A stretch of 64,000 nt of DNA from Lycium barbarum (taxonomy: Eukaryota > Streptophyta > Magnoliopsida > Solanales > Solanaceae): assembly GCF_019175385.1 (NCBI RefSeq), contig NC_083341.1:17368203-17432202 (forward strand), in the 5' to 3' direction. The notes beneath the pieces are model-generated. The model worked only from the letters and a program-made list of their open reading frames with translations, had not been told where the DNA came from and ran no database searches. How positions within the stretch are numbered: the stretch's first letter is position 1; every line of letters starts with the position of its first letter. This document shows, piece by piece, positions 1 through 12,426 of the stretch. Both the position numbers and the translations under genes were made by a program.

Positions 1-490
1 GAATTTTATTTTTAAATTTAATATGATCCAAAATATTTTATAAATTTAAATACAATAATAATTACATACTTACAAATACAAAATAATGTAGTGTAAGGAG
101 AGATGAAAAATATTTTTCTCCACCAAGTTCACCAGAAACATCAAATTTCAACTTCAACTTTAAATTATAAATATTTTCCCCTAATATATCACACTAGCTT
201 ATTTTGCCCTTTAATTATCAATTTTCCCATTATGTCTTTTTTCATTTATAATATTTTAATTTCTTAAACTTATGCGCTTTACTTCAAATTTTGAAGTATC
301 TTATTCGCAATGTTGATTTGAAATTCATTCAAATGTAAAAAGGACAAGTTATGTACCTCCATGTCATAAAAACTTGCACAATTACAATAACATAAATTAA
401 AAAACCATATAACCGTTTTCATTTCTAAAAACAAAATGAAACAATTAAAAATCGGCAAAAAAGGAAGCATACTGAAGTTGTTATGTAACG
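1..490. other. AT-rich intergenic DNA, no gene seen
   Basis: The stretch is strongly AT-rich with many short A and T runs. The only longer open frame overlaps the tRNA gene on the same strand and has no recognisable motif. A T-run near 457-462 on the minus strand lies about 30 bases past the tRNA 3' end and could act as a polymerase III stop. Confidence 0.5.
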
Positions 491-563
491 TGGAGATGCG
501 GGGCATCGATCCCCGTACCTCTCGCATGCTAAGCGAGCGCTCTACCATCTGAGCTACATCCCC
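491..563 (-). tRNA. tRNA-Ala (anticodon AGC)
   Basis: The minus strand folds into a complete 73-nt cloverleaf without an encoded CCA. The acceptor stem is GGGGATG paired with CATCTCC and contains the G3:U70 wobble, the alanine identity element. The D stem is GCTC/GAGC. The anticodon stem is CTCGC/GCGAG around loop TTAGCAT, giving anticodon AGC. The T stem is CGGGG/CCCCG. The A-box (TAGCTCAGATGG) is canonical. The T-loop ATCGATG departs from the usual TTCGA form, as I recall for plant tRNA-Ala genes. No intron is present. All stems pair, so it is probably functional. Confidence 0.95.
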
Positions 564-1420
564 TGTTGTTTGATGTTTATCAATAGTTTTATATAATAAT
601 CATCGGAACTCCAAACCTTACAGATATTAAACAACCATGAAAGGGCTTCAGGTTCGGGTGAAAAAAAAAAAAAACTTCAGGTTTTCTTTAATGATATGTA
701 TGGACCAGTTGGTGATTATTATATCACATCTTGGAATGTAGAAGGGACTAACCTGAAGTGAACACAAGATTTTAAGCAAGTAGCTAGATGCATAGTACTA
801 TAACATCTATTATTCCTTCGTGATCGTGATTCGTGGGTGTGAATTTAATTTAAATATATAGTTCTAACAAATTTAAATTCTATATATTTCAATTCAAAGA
901 TAATGGGTGCGTCTACACGTGAGGTACATAGAAATGTTGAATCCACTGATAATACATCATTTGTTGCATCCTCCGAGTTGTTAGGGATTGCCCTGACAGT
1001 CCTATCTTATTTGGACTCTACAAATTGCGTTTTACTTCAAAAAAAAAAATTGTGAAAAGAATTACGTGGTAGAAAAGGACTCTTTTATATCTATCCTTTT
1101 TTTTGAGGAGAAGTTTTGACCGAGATCCTTTATTCTCATACAACACAATAGCATTCACAATGTAGTCGTTAAGTGAGATTTGTTTATGAGAAGATTATTC
1201 TCTCTACTGTTTTTAGATATATTTTATATTAGTTTTTCATATTACGCCAATTAGCCAATCATATTAGAATATAAAGTTCTTTTAGTATAATTTTATTTGT
1301 CGTCTGATTTATCACCGTTCAAGGTTTGCAATTGTTAGAGTGCGATGTCACCCATACTTGTGTTGTCCTGAAAACGCCATGCGTATATACCTGTAACAGT
1401 ATAGAAATGAGTTAGATGCT
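564..1420. other. Intergenic DNA, nothing recognised
   Basis: AT-rich sequence with poly-A runs (near 660 and 1040) and no supported gene, repeat boundary or RNA. It is the left flank of the Gypsy LTR at 1421. The five bases before that LTR do not match the bases after the right LTR. Confidence 0.4.
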
Positions 1421-2848
1421 TGATGTGCCGGGGATTTATGGCACATTCGACGCTTCTAGCTATAGTTTTCCTTGTTTTTGAGAAAGTCTAGGTCAATTTA
1501 ATGTGTTTTTGTTGTGTTTTAGGTATTTGGCATTGTAGGAGTCCAAAGATGGAGAATTAAGAAAATTGGATAAAGACGCGAAGAAGGACGGGACGTACAT
1601 CAAAGTACGCCCCGTATTGTTCCCCGCACTTTGAAGGAAAGTTATTGAAGTCTATGTAAGATTTGAGGGAAGTACGTCTTGGAAAGTACGTCCCGCACTT
1701 ATAAGGAAGGGCCGTACTTATTGCCCGTCCTTTGGCTTGAAGTAACAGAGAGGCAATGCACCTTTGAGGGAAGGAACGTCCTAAGAATACGTCCCGTACT
1801 CCAAAAGACGGGACGTACATTTGCCCGTACTTCTTCCGCACCTTGAAGTTATTCAGAGGCCGTGCTTTGCAAGATGTACGTCCTGTACTCCTTCCGCGCG
1901 GGTGACGTGATTGTTGTCCATATTGAAGAGGGATTTGACTCTTATAAATAACCAATAGGGTTTTGAATATTTTTTATCACTTTTCATATTTTGAATTCTG
2001 AAATTCTGAGATTGGTGTTGAGACAATTTGTTCTCAGTAGCTGACAATAGTATTCGAGACTATTACAATTGTTTGATTTCCAGTTTTATTTGTAAGTTTT
2101 TACACCAATTCAATTATGCAATCTTCATCTTTTTATTGTTTTCTTGTTGCCATGAGTAGCTAAACACCTTTACTAAGGTTGTGGACCCAAGGATGGGTGT
2201 GTTGTGATTGAGGATCGTGAAAGATATACGCATAATGGATTGTTAGGGTTTATTTGTTCTTCATTTTCATCACATAGTTAGTGATTGCAAATATTAGCTA
2301 ATGCCATAAACTTTAGTTTATTTGGGAAAATGGCTAGGGTTAGGTAAGAATAAATAACAAGAACTCAGGGCTTTAAACCTTGTTTAATAAATTCACTTAG
2401 GAATAAGAGGAATTTACTTGGCATAATTAACTGTTCTTCATGCATACTTTCTTGTCTTTGGAAAAAGCATAGAAAGAAATAATCTTTTCTTATTGGGAAA
2501 TAGTTCAGATTCACATAGAGGTTAAGTGCATCCATACAAACAGTCCATTAGAAGTATATCAATATCGATACCCATGATGATACACTTTATCTGCTGGGGA
2601 CACAACCTTGGTTCTTTTTACCCATCTATTTACAACTTTAAATTTTCAGTCACTTTAAAATAGTCCATAAACCAAATCAAATATAAAACCCTTTTCTGGA
2701 ATACACCAGGACCGCAAGATTAGTATAATACTTAATTAGTAAACTTTTCACATCATATTCTATGTGGGATTCGACCCCAACCTCGTTGGGTTACTATATT
2801 TGACAACGTCCGCGTTATACCATTAATAGGTGTAATTTGAGCGTATCA
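1421..2848 (+). repeat. 5' LTR of the Athila-like element
   Basis: The 1428-bp repeat aligns along its length with 31740-33201. Its U3 part holds the TACG-N3-CGTA dyad array and a TATA box (CTTATAAATA, 1941-1950). The right part contains a block near 2160-2840 that is also shared with the related solo LTR at 25085-26520. It ends GAGCGTATCA immediately before the primer-binding site. Differences from the 3' LTR include an 18-bp indel near 1875 against 32195, and scattered substitutions. Confidence 0.88.
1585..1950 (+). promoter_or_regulatory. Dyad array and TATA box in LTR U3
   Basis: Repeated short dyads of the form GTACG-N3-CGTAC and close variants occur in both orientations, for example around 1589-1620, 1670-1700, 1783-1820 and 1872-1890. 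They are followed by a TATA box at 1941-1950. The position is that expected of an LTR enhancer and core promoter. The regulatory role is inference. The repeats and the TATA sequence are directly visible. Confidence 0.5.
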
Positions 2849-2850
2849 AA

Positions 2851-2872
2851 TTTTGGCGTCGTTGCCTGGGAA
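2851..2872 (+). other. Primer-binding site of the Athila-like element
   Basis: TTTTGGCGTCGTTGCCTGGG begins two bases after the 5' LTR. It resembles the Athila-type primer-binding site (usual form TTTTGGCGCCGTTGCCGGGG), with a few substitutions. Confidence 0.75.
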
Positions 2873-2966
2873 TACGGTTTTGAAATTACTAAATAGTGTT
2901 TATTCTTCTTTAAGTCTTTGTCATATTCCAACGCACCTTGTTTGCTACCTTGTAAACCAGGTGATC

Positions 2967-4916
2967 ATGTCCAACAACGAACTTCCGATCGAGAAAGTTT
3001 TTGCTGATGAACCAGAAGCAGACGAAGACTTTGCATCTGCAATCATTCAGCCGAGGGTAACTGCTATTACTATCAAGTTTGACAATTCCCTCTATCATAT
3101 GCTCAAACAAGAGGGATACTTTCGGAATGAAGTCGATGATGACCCTCCCCAACTGCTCTCAGCATATCCAACGGGGTGTGACTTAAGAAGTTGTTCGTCT
3201 GAAACTCTTCAAATATTCGTTGCCGGAGAAGGGAGAAAATAGTTCACAAAGCTGCCCTGAAACTCTGTTGCTACATGGGAAGAGATGGTCAGAGTGTTCC
3301 TCAGGAAGTGGTATCCTCCGAGTAAAAGAGCTGAAATTCGTGATCAGATCTACGAGTTCACACAACGTAATAGGGAACAACTTTTCGAAGCTTGGGAGCG
3401 GTACAAAGAATCTTTGGATAGGAGTCCAAACCATGGTTTTCCATATCAGATTTTGAAGGAGAAGTTCTATAGAGGGTTGGATCCTATGACCCAAGCGATC
3501 ACCAATAATGCTGCCAACGGGTGTTTTATGAATAAGTCCTATGCTACTATTACTGATATACTTGATCGATTGACTATACATAGCCAAGCATGGAATTCAA
3601 GTAATTTTGATGGACTATCACTTGGAACACCGTTGATTCAAAATATTATGAAAGACAACCAGGAAACGCAGCAGACGTTGGCACAATTGGCCACTAGTCT
3701 CTCTTTACTGAGAAAGATGCTTGATGAGAAAGAAGCGAAAAAGGTGAATGTTTGTGAAGATATATCAGGCATGTCGCTTGGAATGTACCAAGTCCATGAG
3801 GGTCCGTATCAAGAGGGCCCCCCTCCGTAAGTTGAAAATGTTCAGTATGCAGATTACATAGCGAAGGGGGATATTCCCGGGCCAATTCAGAGATACTGGC
3901 GACCCCAACAAGGGCGTGGGTCATATAATCAAGGGAACTATAACAACAACCAAGAGAACTACAACAACAACTATGGTGGACTGAACCAAGGGAGAAACAA
4001 CAACAATAACGGAAATTTTGGGAACAGAAGTTCCAACCCTTAGATTCCACAAAAAGGGCAATCTAATGATCAAGGTAGTTCGAGGTTGGAGTCAATAATT
4101 GGAAAAGGGTTGGCAAGTCAGAAAAACACTGAAAAGACATTATCTGGGCTATCAGAGACGGTGGTTTCTCATTCGGCAGCTATTTAGAATCTTGAACAGC
4201 AAATGCGTGATCTTTCCAGAGAACAGCATCCTGCTAGAAAATGAGGGCTTCCTAGCGATACTGTTCCAAACTCGAGCAATGATGGGGCAGTGGAACGTAC
4301 TTTTTCTATTTGCACGAGGGGTGGTAAAATACTTCAAAGTGCTGACAATAAAATGGCTGATCTAGATCCTATTATTGAGGAAGAAGAGGTGTATTCTGAA
4401 GTGCCTATCATTGATGAGGAAGTCCGTGGTGAAGAAACAGTTGTTGATATTCCAGAAGTTGCTGCTGATACAGGGAAACACTCGACAAAAGGGGCTCTTC
4501 GCCCTTTGACTCAGATGTACAAAGCAAAGCCTCTCTTTCCTCAAAGGTTGGCAAAGAAGAATGATGATGCTAAGTGTCAGAAGTTCTATGATCAGTTGAA
4601 GCAGTTAATAGTGAATTTTCCATTCTTAGATGTTATCAAAGAGATGTCCGGATTTGCTAAGTTTGTAAAAGACCTGCTTACAAAGAAAAGGTCTGTTCAA
4701 CATGAGACAGTGAATTTAACTCATTGAGTGAGTTCAATTATTGATTCCACCACAGTTCAGAAGAAGGGAGACCCAGGGACGTTTACCATTCCGTGTAATA
4801 TTGGGCTTCATGCATTAACCAATGCTCTATGTGATAATGGGGCGAGTATCAACTTGATGCCCCTTGCTATTTTCAAACAATCTAGATTGGGGACTCCTAG
4901 ACCGACTTCTATGTGA
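2967..4916 (+). pseudogene. Athila-like gag-protease frame, broken by stops
   Basis: One frame runs from ATG 2967 to at least 4916 without a frameshift but with in-frame stops at 3240, 3258, 3828, 4041, 4185, 4242, 4725 and 4914. The first part is a retrotransposon gag: around 3279-3450 it reads WEEMVRVFLRKWYPP and then EQLFEAWERYKE, the standard gag core. It is followed by an Asn/Gly-rich stretch (3900-4040). A linker containing PLFPQRLAKK and LLTKKR leads to an aspartic protease motif, LCDNGASINLMPL, near 4827-4865. The usual residue after the catalytic Asp in this family is Leu or Ser rather than Asn. Most stops differ from a sense codon by a single C-to-T or G-to-A type change. Confidence 0.85.
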
Positions 4917-5414
4917 TTACAAATGGTAGACAGATCTATCAAGAAGCCAATTGGGGTTATAGACGACTGTTGGTGCAAGTGGGTAAGTTCATGTTGCCTG
5001 CTGATTTTGTGATTCTAGATTGTGCGGTGGATAGAGATATTCCCCTTATCTTAGGAAGACCGTTCCTTGCTACGGGAAGAGCGCTTATAGACTCGAAAAG
5101 AATGAAATAAAGTTCCAAGTGAATGATGAAGAAGTTACTTTCCAAGCAAGCAAGGGGATGAAGTTGTCAAACGCTTATGAGAGTATCTCGGTTATTGATT
5201 AATTTGATAGGATTGATGATGTTGTTGAACATAAAATGGAAAAAAGAAAGTCTGGGAGAAGCTCTTGTTGCAGTTCTAATAAACTTCGATGCTTATGATA
5301 TGGAGGGCTACGTGGAAACTATAAACGCGCTCGAGGGTCTAGGTTCCTACACTTACCACCCAAGTAAGCTTGATTTTGACCTTGCAAATAGAACTACTCC
5401 ACCAGCTAAGCCTT
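4917..5414 (+). pseudogene. Protease C-terminal part, frameshifted, before the Ogre insertion
   Basis: After a frameshift near 4970 the frame gives [18 protein letters not shown] then [18 protein letters not shown], the C-terminal half of a Gypsy aspartic protease. A spacer follows and is cut at 5414 by the Ogre-like LTR. The last codons read ...PPAKP and join in frame to the sequence resuming at 22291 when the insert and one GCCTT copy are removed. Confidence 0.8.
5410..5414 (+). repeat. Target-site duplication GCCTT (left)
   Basis: GCCTT at 5410-5414 is repeated at 22286-22290 directly outside the two Ogre-like LTRs. A 5-bp duplication is standard for Gypsy integrases. Confidence 0.95.
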
Positions 5415-6267
5415 TGTTGACACCCAATTTGTCCCACCTTTCCTCCAAAACACCTATTTTTTGCTTCTAATAATTTGGCAACTTTAAAAAATAATTATTT
5501 GCATTTTTTACTGTAATTAGCTTTTATCAATACCGGCATGCCATTATCTTTTCACTATTTTTACTACCGTCACTACTACCATTATTATTATTATTACTAT
5601 TATCATTATTATTATTATTTGTTATTATTATTACCAGTATTTGCATTACAGCATCTTACCGCCTTCTGCATACGCATCGCATTTATTTTGCGCAATTAAA
5701 TGGTAGCGTTTATTTATTGCTAAAATATTATTGCACGGCTATTACAGCGTCATATAATCTTATTACCTGAGCCCTAATAATTACATATTTTGTATCAGGT
5801 AAAATTTTTTCACACTCAGCATATGGTTAATTAAAATGAGTCTTTTATTTAAATTCGGAAGCCAAAACTATTTCTTGCACTCAGTCCGTATTTTGATTTA
5901 TCTGACCCAAATCAAAGCCCAATCAACATATAAACATTTCGGACCAAATAACCAGCCCAATACCTATTTTCCCAACGGTCTAGCCCAATTCTACATTTGC
6001 CCTATCCGGTCCAGCATAAGATTATCGACCTGGCCCATTTGATTACCCCTTTAACCCTAATCCTTATCTCCCTCTCTCTTTTTCTCACTTCCACCTCCCT
6101 CACTTCATTCCCTCTCCCTCCTCTCTCTCTCTCCCTGTCTCCCTCACGTTTTCCCTCTGCACCTTCACTCTCCCATGTCCCCTACGTTCTCTACCACCTC
6201 CATACTCAGCTGTCCCCCACCCCTCTTTCATACGCTCCTTTTCCTCTTTTATTAAACCCCAATCCAC

Positions 6268-6276
6268 TATATAAAG
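6268..6276 (+). promoter_or_regulatory. TATA box of the Ogre-like 5' LTR
   Basis: TATATAAAG lies after a C/T-rich stretch and before a GAAGGAGATC leader, at the same place in both LTRs (about 18222 in the 3' copy). It is the best candidate for the LTR core promoter. Confidence 0.55.
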
Positions 6277-9042
6277 AAGGAGATCTTGAATCAGAAAAGG
6301 GGGCATTCCCTTACAAAAGTGGTCCGCCATAAAATCCCTTGAAAGACTATATCTATTAGCCGCTGTAATCTTATTTTAGGATCGAGCTGAAATACTTTTT
6401 TTTTCTTCGTTTGGCCTTGATATTGCTGTGAATCTGAGCCTCGCAAGCTCGGATTTGGTAGTGTTCGAGTGAGTATCGAAGGCTCCATACCTTAGTTCGC
6501 TGCACCCGAAGAAGGTCAGTCAGCTTCCCTCTTTTAGCGTATTTTAGCCCTTTTATTCGTATTTTGTTTATATGTGTTAAGTTGATTAGCTATGACAATC
6601 GTTAGTATAAATTAGGCAGATGTTGTTAAGTGCTAGCCTTGTTTGGTTGTGTCGTCCTAATTGTTAATTTTAGTCATGTTTAAAGAGCAATTTAAATATC
6701 AGTTTAGGTCCTTGATTTAAGCATGCTAAATGATTAGTATAAATCAGCGTTATGCCTGTTTTAGCTCATGCTCCATATGTTGCCTGTTTTCTCTCGTTAT
6801 TTCAGTATTTAGCTTCTCCTAATCCTGTTGCTGCCTATTATGAGTTTATGCTAGTTTCAGAATATAAGTGGACTAAATCTTTAGTTTAATTAGGGTTTTG
6901 CTTGATCTTGTTTTATTTTACCATTTTCCAGTTTAGTAGTTTGGTTATGTGTCAGTATGAACTATACTAATACGACATCATTAATTTCTCTATGCTAGGC
7001 TATAGGCTGATTTTGATAGGTTTTGGTGTTGGCCTGAGTTTATGTTAGTTTATATATTCTTCAGCATGATAAAAATAGGATTTAAATGGTGTCAACAGGT
7101 CTAAATAGGATTTAAATGGTGTCAACAGGTCTAAGTAGGATCAATAAGGATCTGAATTCAACTTCGATTAGTTTATAAACATATAGTGTCTCTGGTTTAA
7201 AGGATCTGAGCTTTAAATGTTTCATGTTTGTATCCTTGTCTGCACCTTGCTTCATCTGAACTTACTCTCAATGAGTATCTACTCATCTGCATATGGTATA
7301 ACCTCACTTGCATCATGATCTGGGTGTAATTGGGTAACATATATGTCTTTCTTTTTGCTTCATTGCATATATGTGTTAGATTCCTGCCTATCTGTTTTGT
7401 ACCCTCCATGCAATGTCTTGACTTCATTAGCCTACTGAGCCATCATGGTGTCTGAGATGCTATGCCTACTTCGTTGCGCTCGTCTATTGCATTGTGTGAA
7501 CTTCCATGTATCCTAAGTCAATCTATCCTACCCAGCCCCCTGTGGTGCCATTTATTACCCTCCATGACCATCATGTGATAATCTTAGAATTTCTTTGGAT
7601 ATGCAAAACTACTTCTAGCCTCATGTCCCACTTTGCTTGCTTGAATCACTCTTCAATATACTACTGTGTGTTGATGTGCTTCCTAATGTGATCCTGCCTT
7701 TATATGTAATACTGACCTAAGACCTGGCATGACCTTTAATTTGTGGTGTTTTTGCCTAAATCTTGTGCATACATGCTCTCTGTGATGGCTCTTGTTCTTA
7801 GAGAGGTTCTGGGAGGCCATGCTTTTGCTTGGTTCATTGACATAGGCTACTAGGTTGTCCTCTTCTTGTCTCCTTGCAGTGACTCAGTTCCCATCAACCA
7901 TAGCCTATTACTTCCTCTCATGCTGAAAACACCTCACCTGATGACCCCCATTTAAGTTTAGTATGCTCTCCTGCATTGCTTACAGCTTGCTTGTCTTCTT
8001 TGATCTTGTTTGTTGCATGCCCATGCATTCCTGAGTCAAGTTACCTCATAACGTCTACATGACATCTTTGTTTCTCTTGACATTGATCCTCCTGAATGCT
8101 TTCCTTCCCTCAGCCTCTATCTCAGTAGTATTCATGCTGTGTGCTTGTCTGTGTGAATCACATGGCCTCTAGGGCACCTCATCTTGATCAATAATATCAT
8201 CTGCTTTAGTCATGAGCTTGACATCTAGATTTTACTTTTTTGTTGCTTTCTTGAGTTATGATGAACATATGACCATGCTGCTTGCATTCACTGATATTGA
8301 AGCAGATGATAGACCTCTTCCCTTAGCTCTTTTGTTTGTTTAAATTTTTGCTTATACCGTTCATGCTACGTGTTTAATCCTATGTTAGTAGTAAGCTTGA
8401 TTAGGATAATTGTGTTGTTTTGTTAGAATTATGTTATTTGCTTAGTTATAATTATAGCCTGGTCGAAACTCTGAGATTTGATGTTAGAATTACACGGTTA
8501 CCAATGACATTCTGGTCTTGTCTTCTCTGTGGAATCTGTTGAAACTCTGAGATTCGATGTTCTTAGTATCTATTGATACTTCGCATTTTCAATCACTTGT
8601 TTAAAGCTGTAAGTTCCTGATTGTGGTTGTTGGTAATACATTCGAATGCCTATGATTAACTTGAGTGGTCTGATATGTGGACTTATTTATAAAGTGGTTC
8701 AGATGTAGGATTAATAGTTGGTGTGCCTAATTCGCATCAAATGATTCAGAAATAAGATTTCAATTCTGTGAGCAAGTTATGTCGCTTGCATCTGTTAACT
8801 TTCTATATACTCTTACGTTAGAAGTATGCCACGGTTGAGTTTGTACATGCATGTATATCATAAGTATGTTGCGGTCAGCATACTGATATCCCCATGAATT
8901 TGTATGCAAGAGGTATACCTAGATATACCTGGTATATACATAACTTATTAATATGTTTTAAATTTATGTCCTACATGCTTAACCTTATTAATTGATTAGA
9001 TATTAATTCTTTTCTTTTTGTTTTTACGCATGACCATCGCAT

Positions 9043-9216
9043 ACGAGTCCGAGGGACTCGTCATCTTCCGCATTCGGTGTTGGGCTAAAGCCCAACGAAA
9101 ACATCCTCTTCGGTCCAGCCCACCCGCAGCAGTGTATAAAAATCTCTGCTGGGCCGAGGCCCAACAGCAGCAAAACAGATCCGCAACAACCTTTTAGAAA
9201 ATGGGCTGAACCCATT
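9043..9216 (+). repeat. Cluster of short perfect inverted repeats in the LTR
   Basis: Four hairpin-forming palindromes lie within 175 bp: ACGAGTCC/GGACTCGT with loop GAG (9043-9061), GTTGGGCT/AGCCCAAC with loop AA (9079-9096), TGGGCC/GGCCCA with loop GA (9150-9163), and AATGGG/CCCATT (9200-9216). The region is more GC-rich than its surroundings. The same cluster is present in the 3' LTR near 20990-21165. The role is unknown. Confidence 0.7.
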
Positions 9217-10342
9217 CCAACAGCCGTCCCAAAATGGACTGAGCCCATTTAACATCATTTGCTCCTCTATTTTATTTTTTATGCCTTAATCTTGTATTGC
9301 ACAATTAATACTTTATTTTGTTTGTTTGTTTCCTTAGATAAAAATGAACCTTAGCAAGATTAGTAGGTTTTAGTTTTAGTAATGGGTAGTTAGTTTAATG
9401 AAGACTAACAATTAATCTGATAAGTCTCATTTTCTTCTTTTTATATTAAAGTTATTTATGGTATCTATAATATTTACTTCTAGAATAATTGATAGCATAA
9501 ATTCGTATTTTTGAGTTAAAGGAATCATATTTCATTCTTATTATCTTAATTTCGAAACATCACTAATATGTAAATATAAATTCCAGTATGTTTTATAAAT
9601 CACTCTCCAAGTTTTGAATCAATCACACGTATTTTAGCTAAGTTAATAAGAGTGAGTAAAAAGAGAAAGAAAATTCACTCCCTTTGCATCCTATTTATAA
9701 AAATAAGTCTAGATTTTTACATTGCCATATTCATATCACATGATTTTATTCAAAGTTTAAATGTGCTAAGTCTTTTCTTAAAAATTATCACTTATATGCA
9801 AAATATCGTATTTCCTGCAAGCTTCATTTTTAAAAATAGCATTTTTTATTTAAAATCTTAGCAACATTTATAGATTATTTTAAAAAAAGCATTTGAGGTC
9901 TCTTTTTGTGCAAATTATCCTACAAATCTTGTTTTAAATAGCATTTTTTTAAAGCTTTTGCATATTTCTTAAGTCTTATTTTAAGCAACATTCTTATATT
10001 TTCCTTAAAAAACCTTAGCAACATTTCCTAATCCCTTCTTAAAATTTACAACACCTTATTTAGCATTAATTAATTAACCTAAGTTTGGTCGGATAACCGT
10101 AGTTAACGGATTCTAAAGGATGCCTAACCCCTTCCCTTTAGGATAATATAAGGCCCTTACCTAGAATCACACTGATTAAGCAGACTATTAACGGAGGTTT
10201 AGTTAGCTTTGCCTTAGTTAATAATTAGGTGCCCTAATTCACCTTAAAATCAATTAGGTGGCAACTCGTTAAAATAAAACAAATAGGAATCACTAATATG
10301 TTGTACTCCGCTTCAACCCGGTTAAAATGGGGTATAACAGCT

Positions 10343-10360
10343 TGGCGACTCCGCTGGGGA
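10343..10360 (+). other. Primer-binding site of the Ogre-like element
   Basis: TGGCGACTCCGCTGGGGA begins three bases after the 5' LTR. This is the tRNA-Arg type site expected for Ogre/Tat elements. Confidence 0.88.
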
Positions 10361-12360
10361 CTTTAGGTTCTTAACCATAACAAACTTAGGTTAATAATTA
10401 GTTTGTTGGATGTTTGGTTGTTTTTCTTTATTTTTTCCTTTATCGTTGCTTTATTTGTTTCTCTTATGTCATTTTGAGCGATTGTTTTATTATGCAAAAT
10501 TTTCTATGTAATGATATGTTACTGCTTTCTTTAACTGGCATTCCGTTCATATTTCCTCCACTCCTGGAAAACTCACACATATTCACACACTTAAAGCGGC
10601 TTCGCGGTTCGCGCCCGTGCACTATTAAATTACCCCTTTAGTTGGATTGGTCTAGTGGATTTAGTCGATCGGCGGTGCAGTCGACGGCCACGGACTTTCC
10701 ACTCCCAATTTGTCCGCTTGGGGGAGCCTTGTGTCATAGGAAAATAACTCTTAGTCAGCCTAAGATAGAGCTAAGCCAAAACCCTTTTAAGGACATGCAC
10801 GAGCCTAGGAGGCTTAATACCCAAGGTGTATTAAGTCCATTAGTAAACGTTACCAAAATGTCCAAGTGGGTTCATGACCCCAAGTGGCGCTTATCATGTT
10901 ATGTGTGCATTATTTGAAATTGATTGGGCTAAATATTGACCATTTCTCTAATTAATTAAACTTTAGGAGGGTGGGGTTTGACTAACCTTTTGTGACGCAG
11001 ATAGCCATGAAGATCGCAAGTTTTGAAAGAAGCTTGGACGCAATTTAACTTAGCTTATTTTTAGGAATATTTTTTCTTTTCTTATTTGGCATGTAATAAA
11101 GCCTAAAAATATTTATGTACTTCATTTTGGGAATAGACTCGTTTAATTAATTAAAGAGCAAATGGGATGACATATAATGCCACCTTCATCTTTCAAATAT
11201 ACGCTAGGCCTACCTCGGGCATAAGGAGGTCCCCTACGTATTAACACGCGTGGCTGTTATTTTATATACTTGTGTTATAAGCTTTTAAGTTGTGTGCTTG
11301 CTTGCTAAGGGGTTTACTTGAACTTATTTGCAATATGCTTGCTTTTGAATTTATTTGTGATTATCACCTGATGCCAAGCTCATTACTTAAATTTATTTAA
11401 AGGCTCTTATTTGAATTCATTAGTGAAAGTTATTACTTGATAATTTATTAACATCATCTTTGTTTCAGAAGAAAAGTAAAATTCATATTTGCTTTGCCGC
11501 ACAATTTCATATTGTTCATTAATTATTTTTGCATCATCTTCACTTCAAAAAAAAAAACTATTTATTCCGCGGTTAGCGCACTTTAGCTACTCTAGAGCAC
11601 CTTTAAGATCGTTCGCATTCTTAGCATGACTCTCGACAAATTTCTAATCGTCGGAGGAAATTTCCTAATTTTCGCATACATGAACTAGCCTTGAAAATCC
11701 TTAAAGTTAACTCTTATTATTCCAACATTATTTTAATAGGCATTCTCTTATCGTTATTTGCTTAGTTACTCAAATCTATTAGTGTCGAACAATTTGTCTC
11801 GCATCAAACTGCAAATTCTAGAGGCTTTTTGTGTCCTTCTTTTACGGGTATGATCTTCTGTCTCAAACGACGAAACATTTGACCCATTAGCTCCATGCCT
11901 CGTAGAATCCATTTTTGCACTCGGTTTACGTCATGGAACTTTTACTTTCAAATTCTATCATTTTCAGCATTTATCGTTTCTTAAATTGGTAGATGTCCAA
12001 ATTTATTGGTCCGACCTATCAAATGGCACTTCTCGATACTTGTTCGATATTTGCCATCAAGTTGTTCAAAAATGACTGTTCAAATACCTTGCTTCTGCGG
12101 AGTCTTCGCTCAGTCAATCGCGTCATTCTGGGTCGCTGAAATTTATCTTCGCGCACCTATTAATTTCAATTTTTGGCATGCAAGTCGAAGGATGATCTCA
12201 TAGGTCTCCTGTCCTTGACATTTTGCAACCCGCCAGTGCTTCGTAACTCTTGGGTATATTAAATTCAACTATCTTGCGCCCGATCAATCATGATCTTCTC
12301 TAAGCTAATCTCTTGCATTATTAAAAAGAAAAGGAAAAAAAACTTTTTACCCACCACCCG

Positions 12361-12426
12361 AACTACGTTTGACCTGATTTCCTGTCGGATACAGGATACG
12401 TAGGCAGCCTATATAAGGCCCGGTTT
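12361..12426 (+). repeat. Four-copy Ogre interior motif, copy 1
   Basis: Starts AACTACGTTTGACCTGATTT, then GGATACGTAGGCAGCCTATA, and ends GGCCCGGT. The same order recurs at 14621-14685, 16451-16512 and, diverged, at 17185-17254. Confidence 0.75.

Larger units (their letters stand above)
5415..10339 (+). repeat. 5' LTR of the Ogre-like element
   Basis: The LTR starts TGTTGACACC and ends TATAACA. Notable parts are ATT-rich microsatellite at 5570-5630, a CT-rich stretch at 6060-6240, a TATA box (TATATAAAG) near 6268, and a tandem pair of about 34 bp at 7075-7140. A group of short perfect inverted repeats lies at 9043-9216. Short open frames at 5836-6042 and 7197-7691 recur in the 3' LTR and show no protein motif. 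They are not annotated as genes. Confidence 0.93.

Noticed and set aside
279..548. 89-codon minus frame at the left end
   Set aside because: It overlaps the tRNA-Ala gene on the same strand and has no protein motif.
7197..7691. Short frames duplicated in both Ogre-like LTRs (also 9652-9861 and their copies)
   Set aside because: They recur only because the LTR is duplicated. They are under 80 codons and have no motif.
10414..10917. Frames of 75 and 91 codons after the Ogre-like primer-binding site as an ORF1
   Set aside because: They are too short and resemble no retroelement protein. The Ogre ORF1 is much longer.
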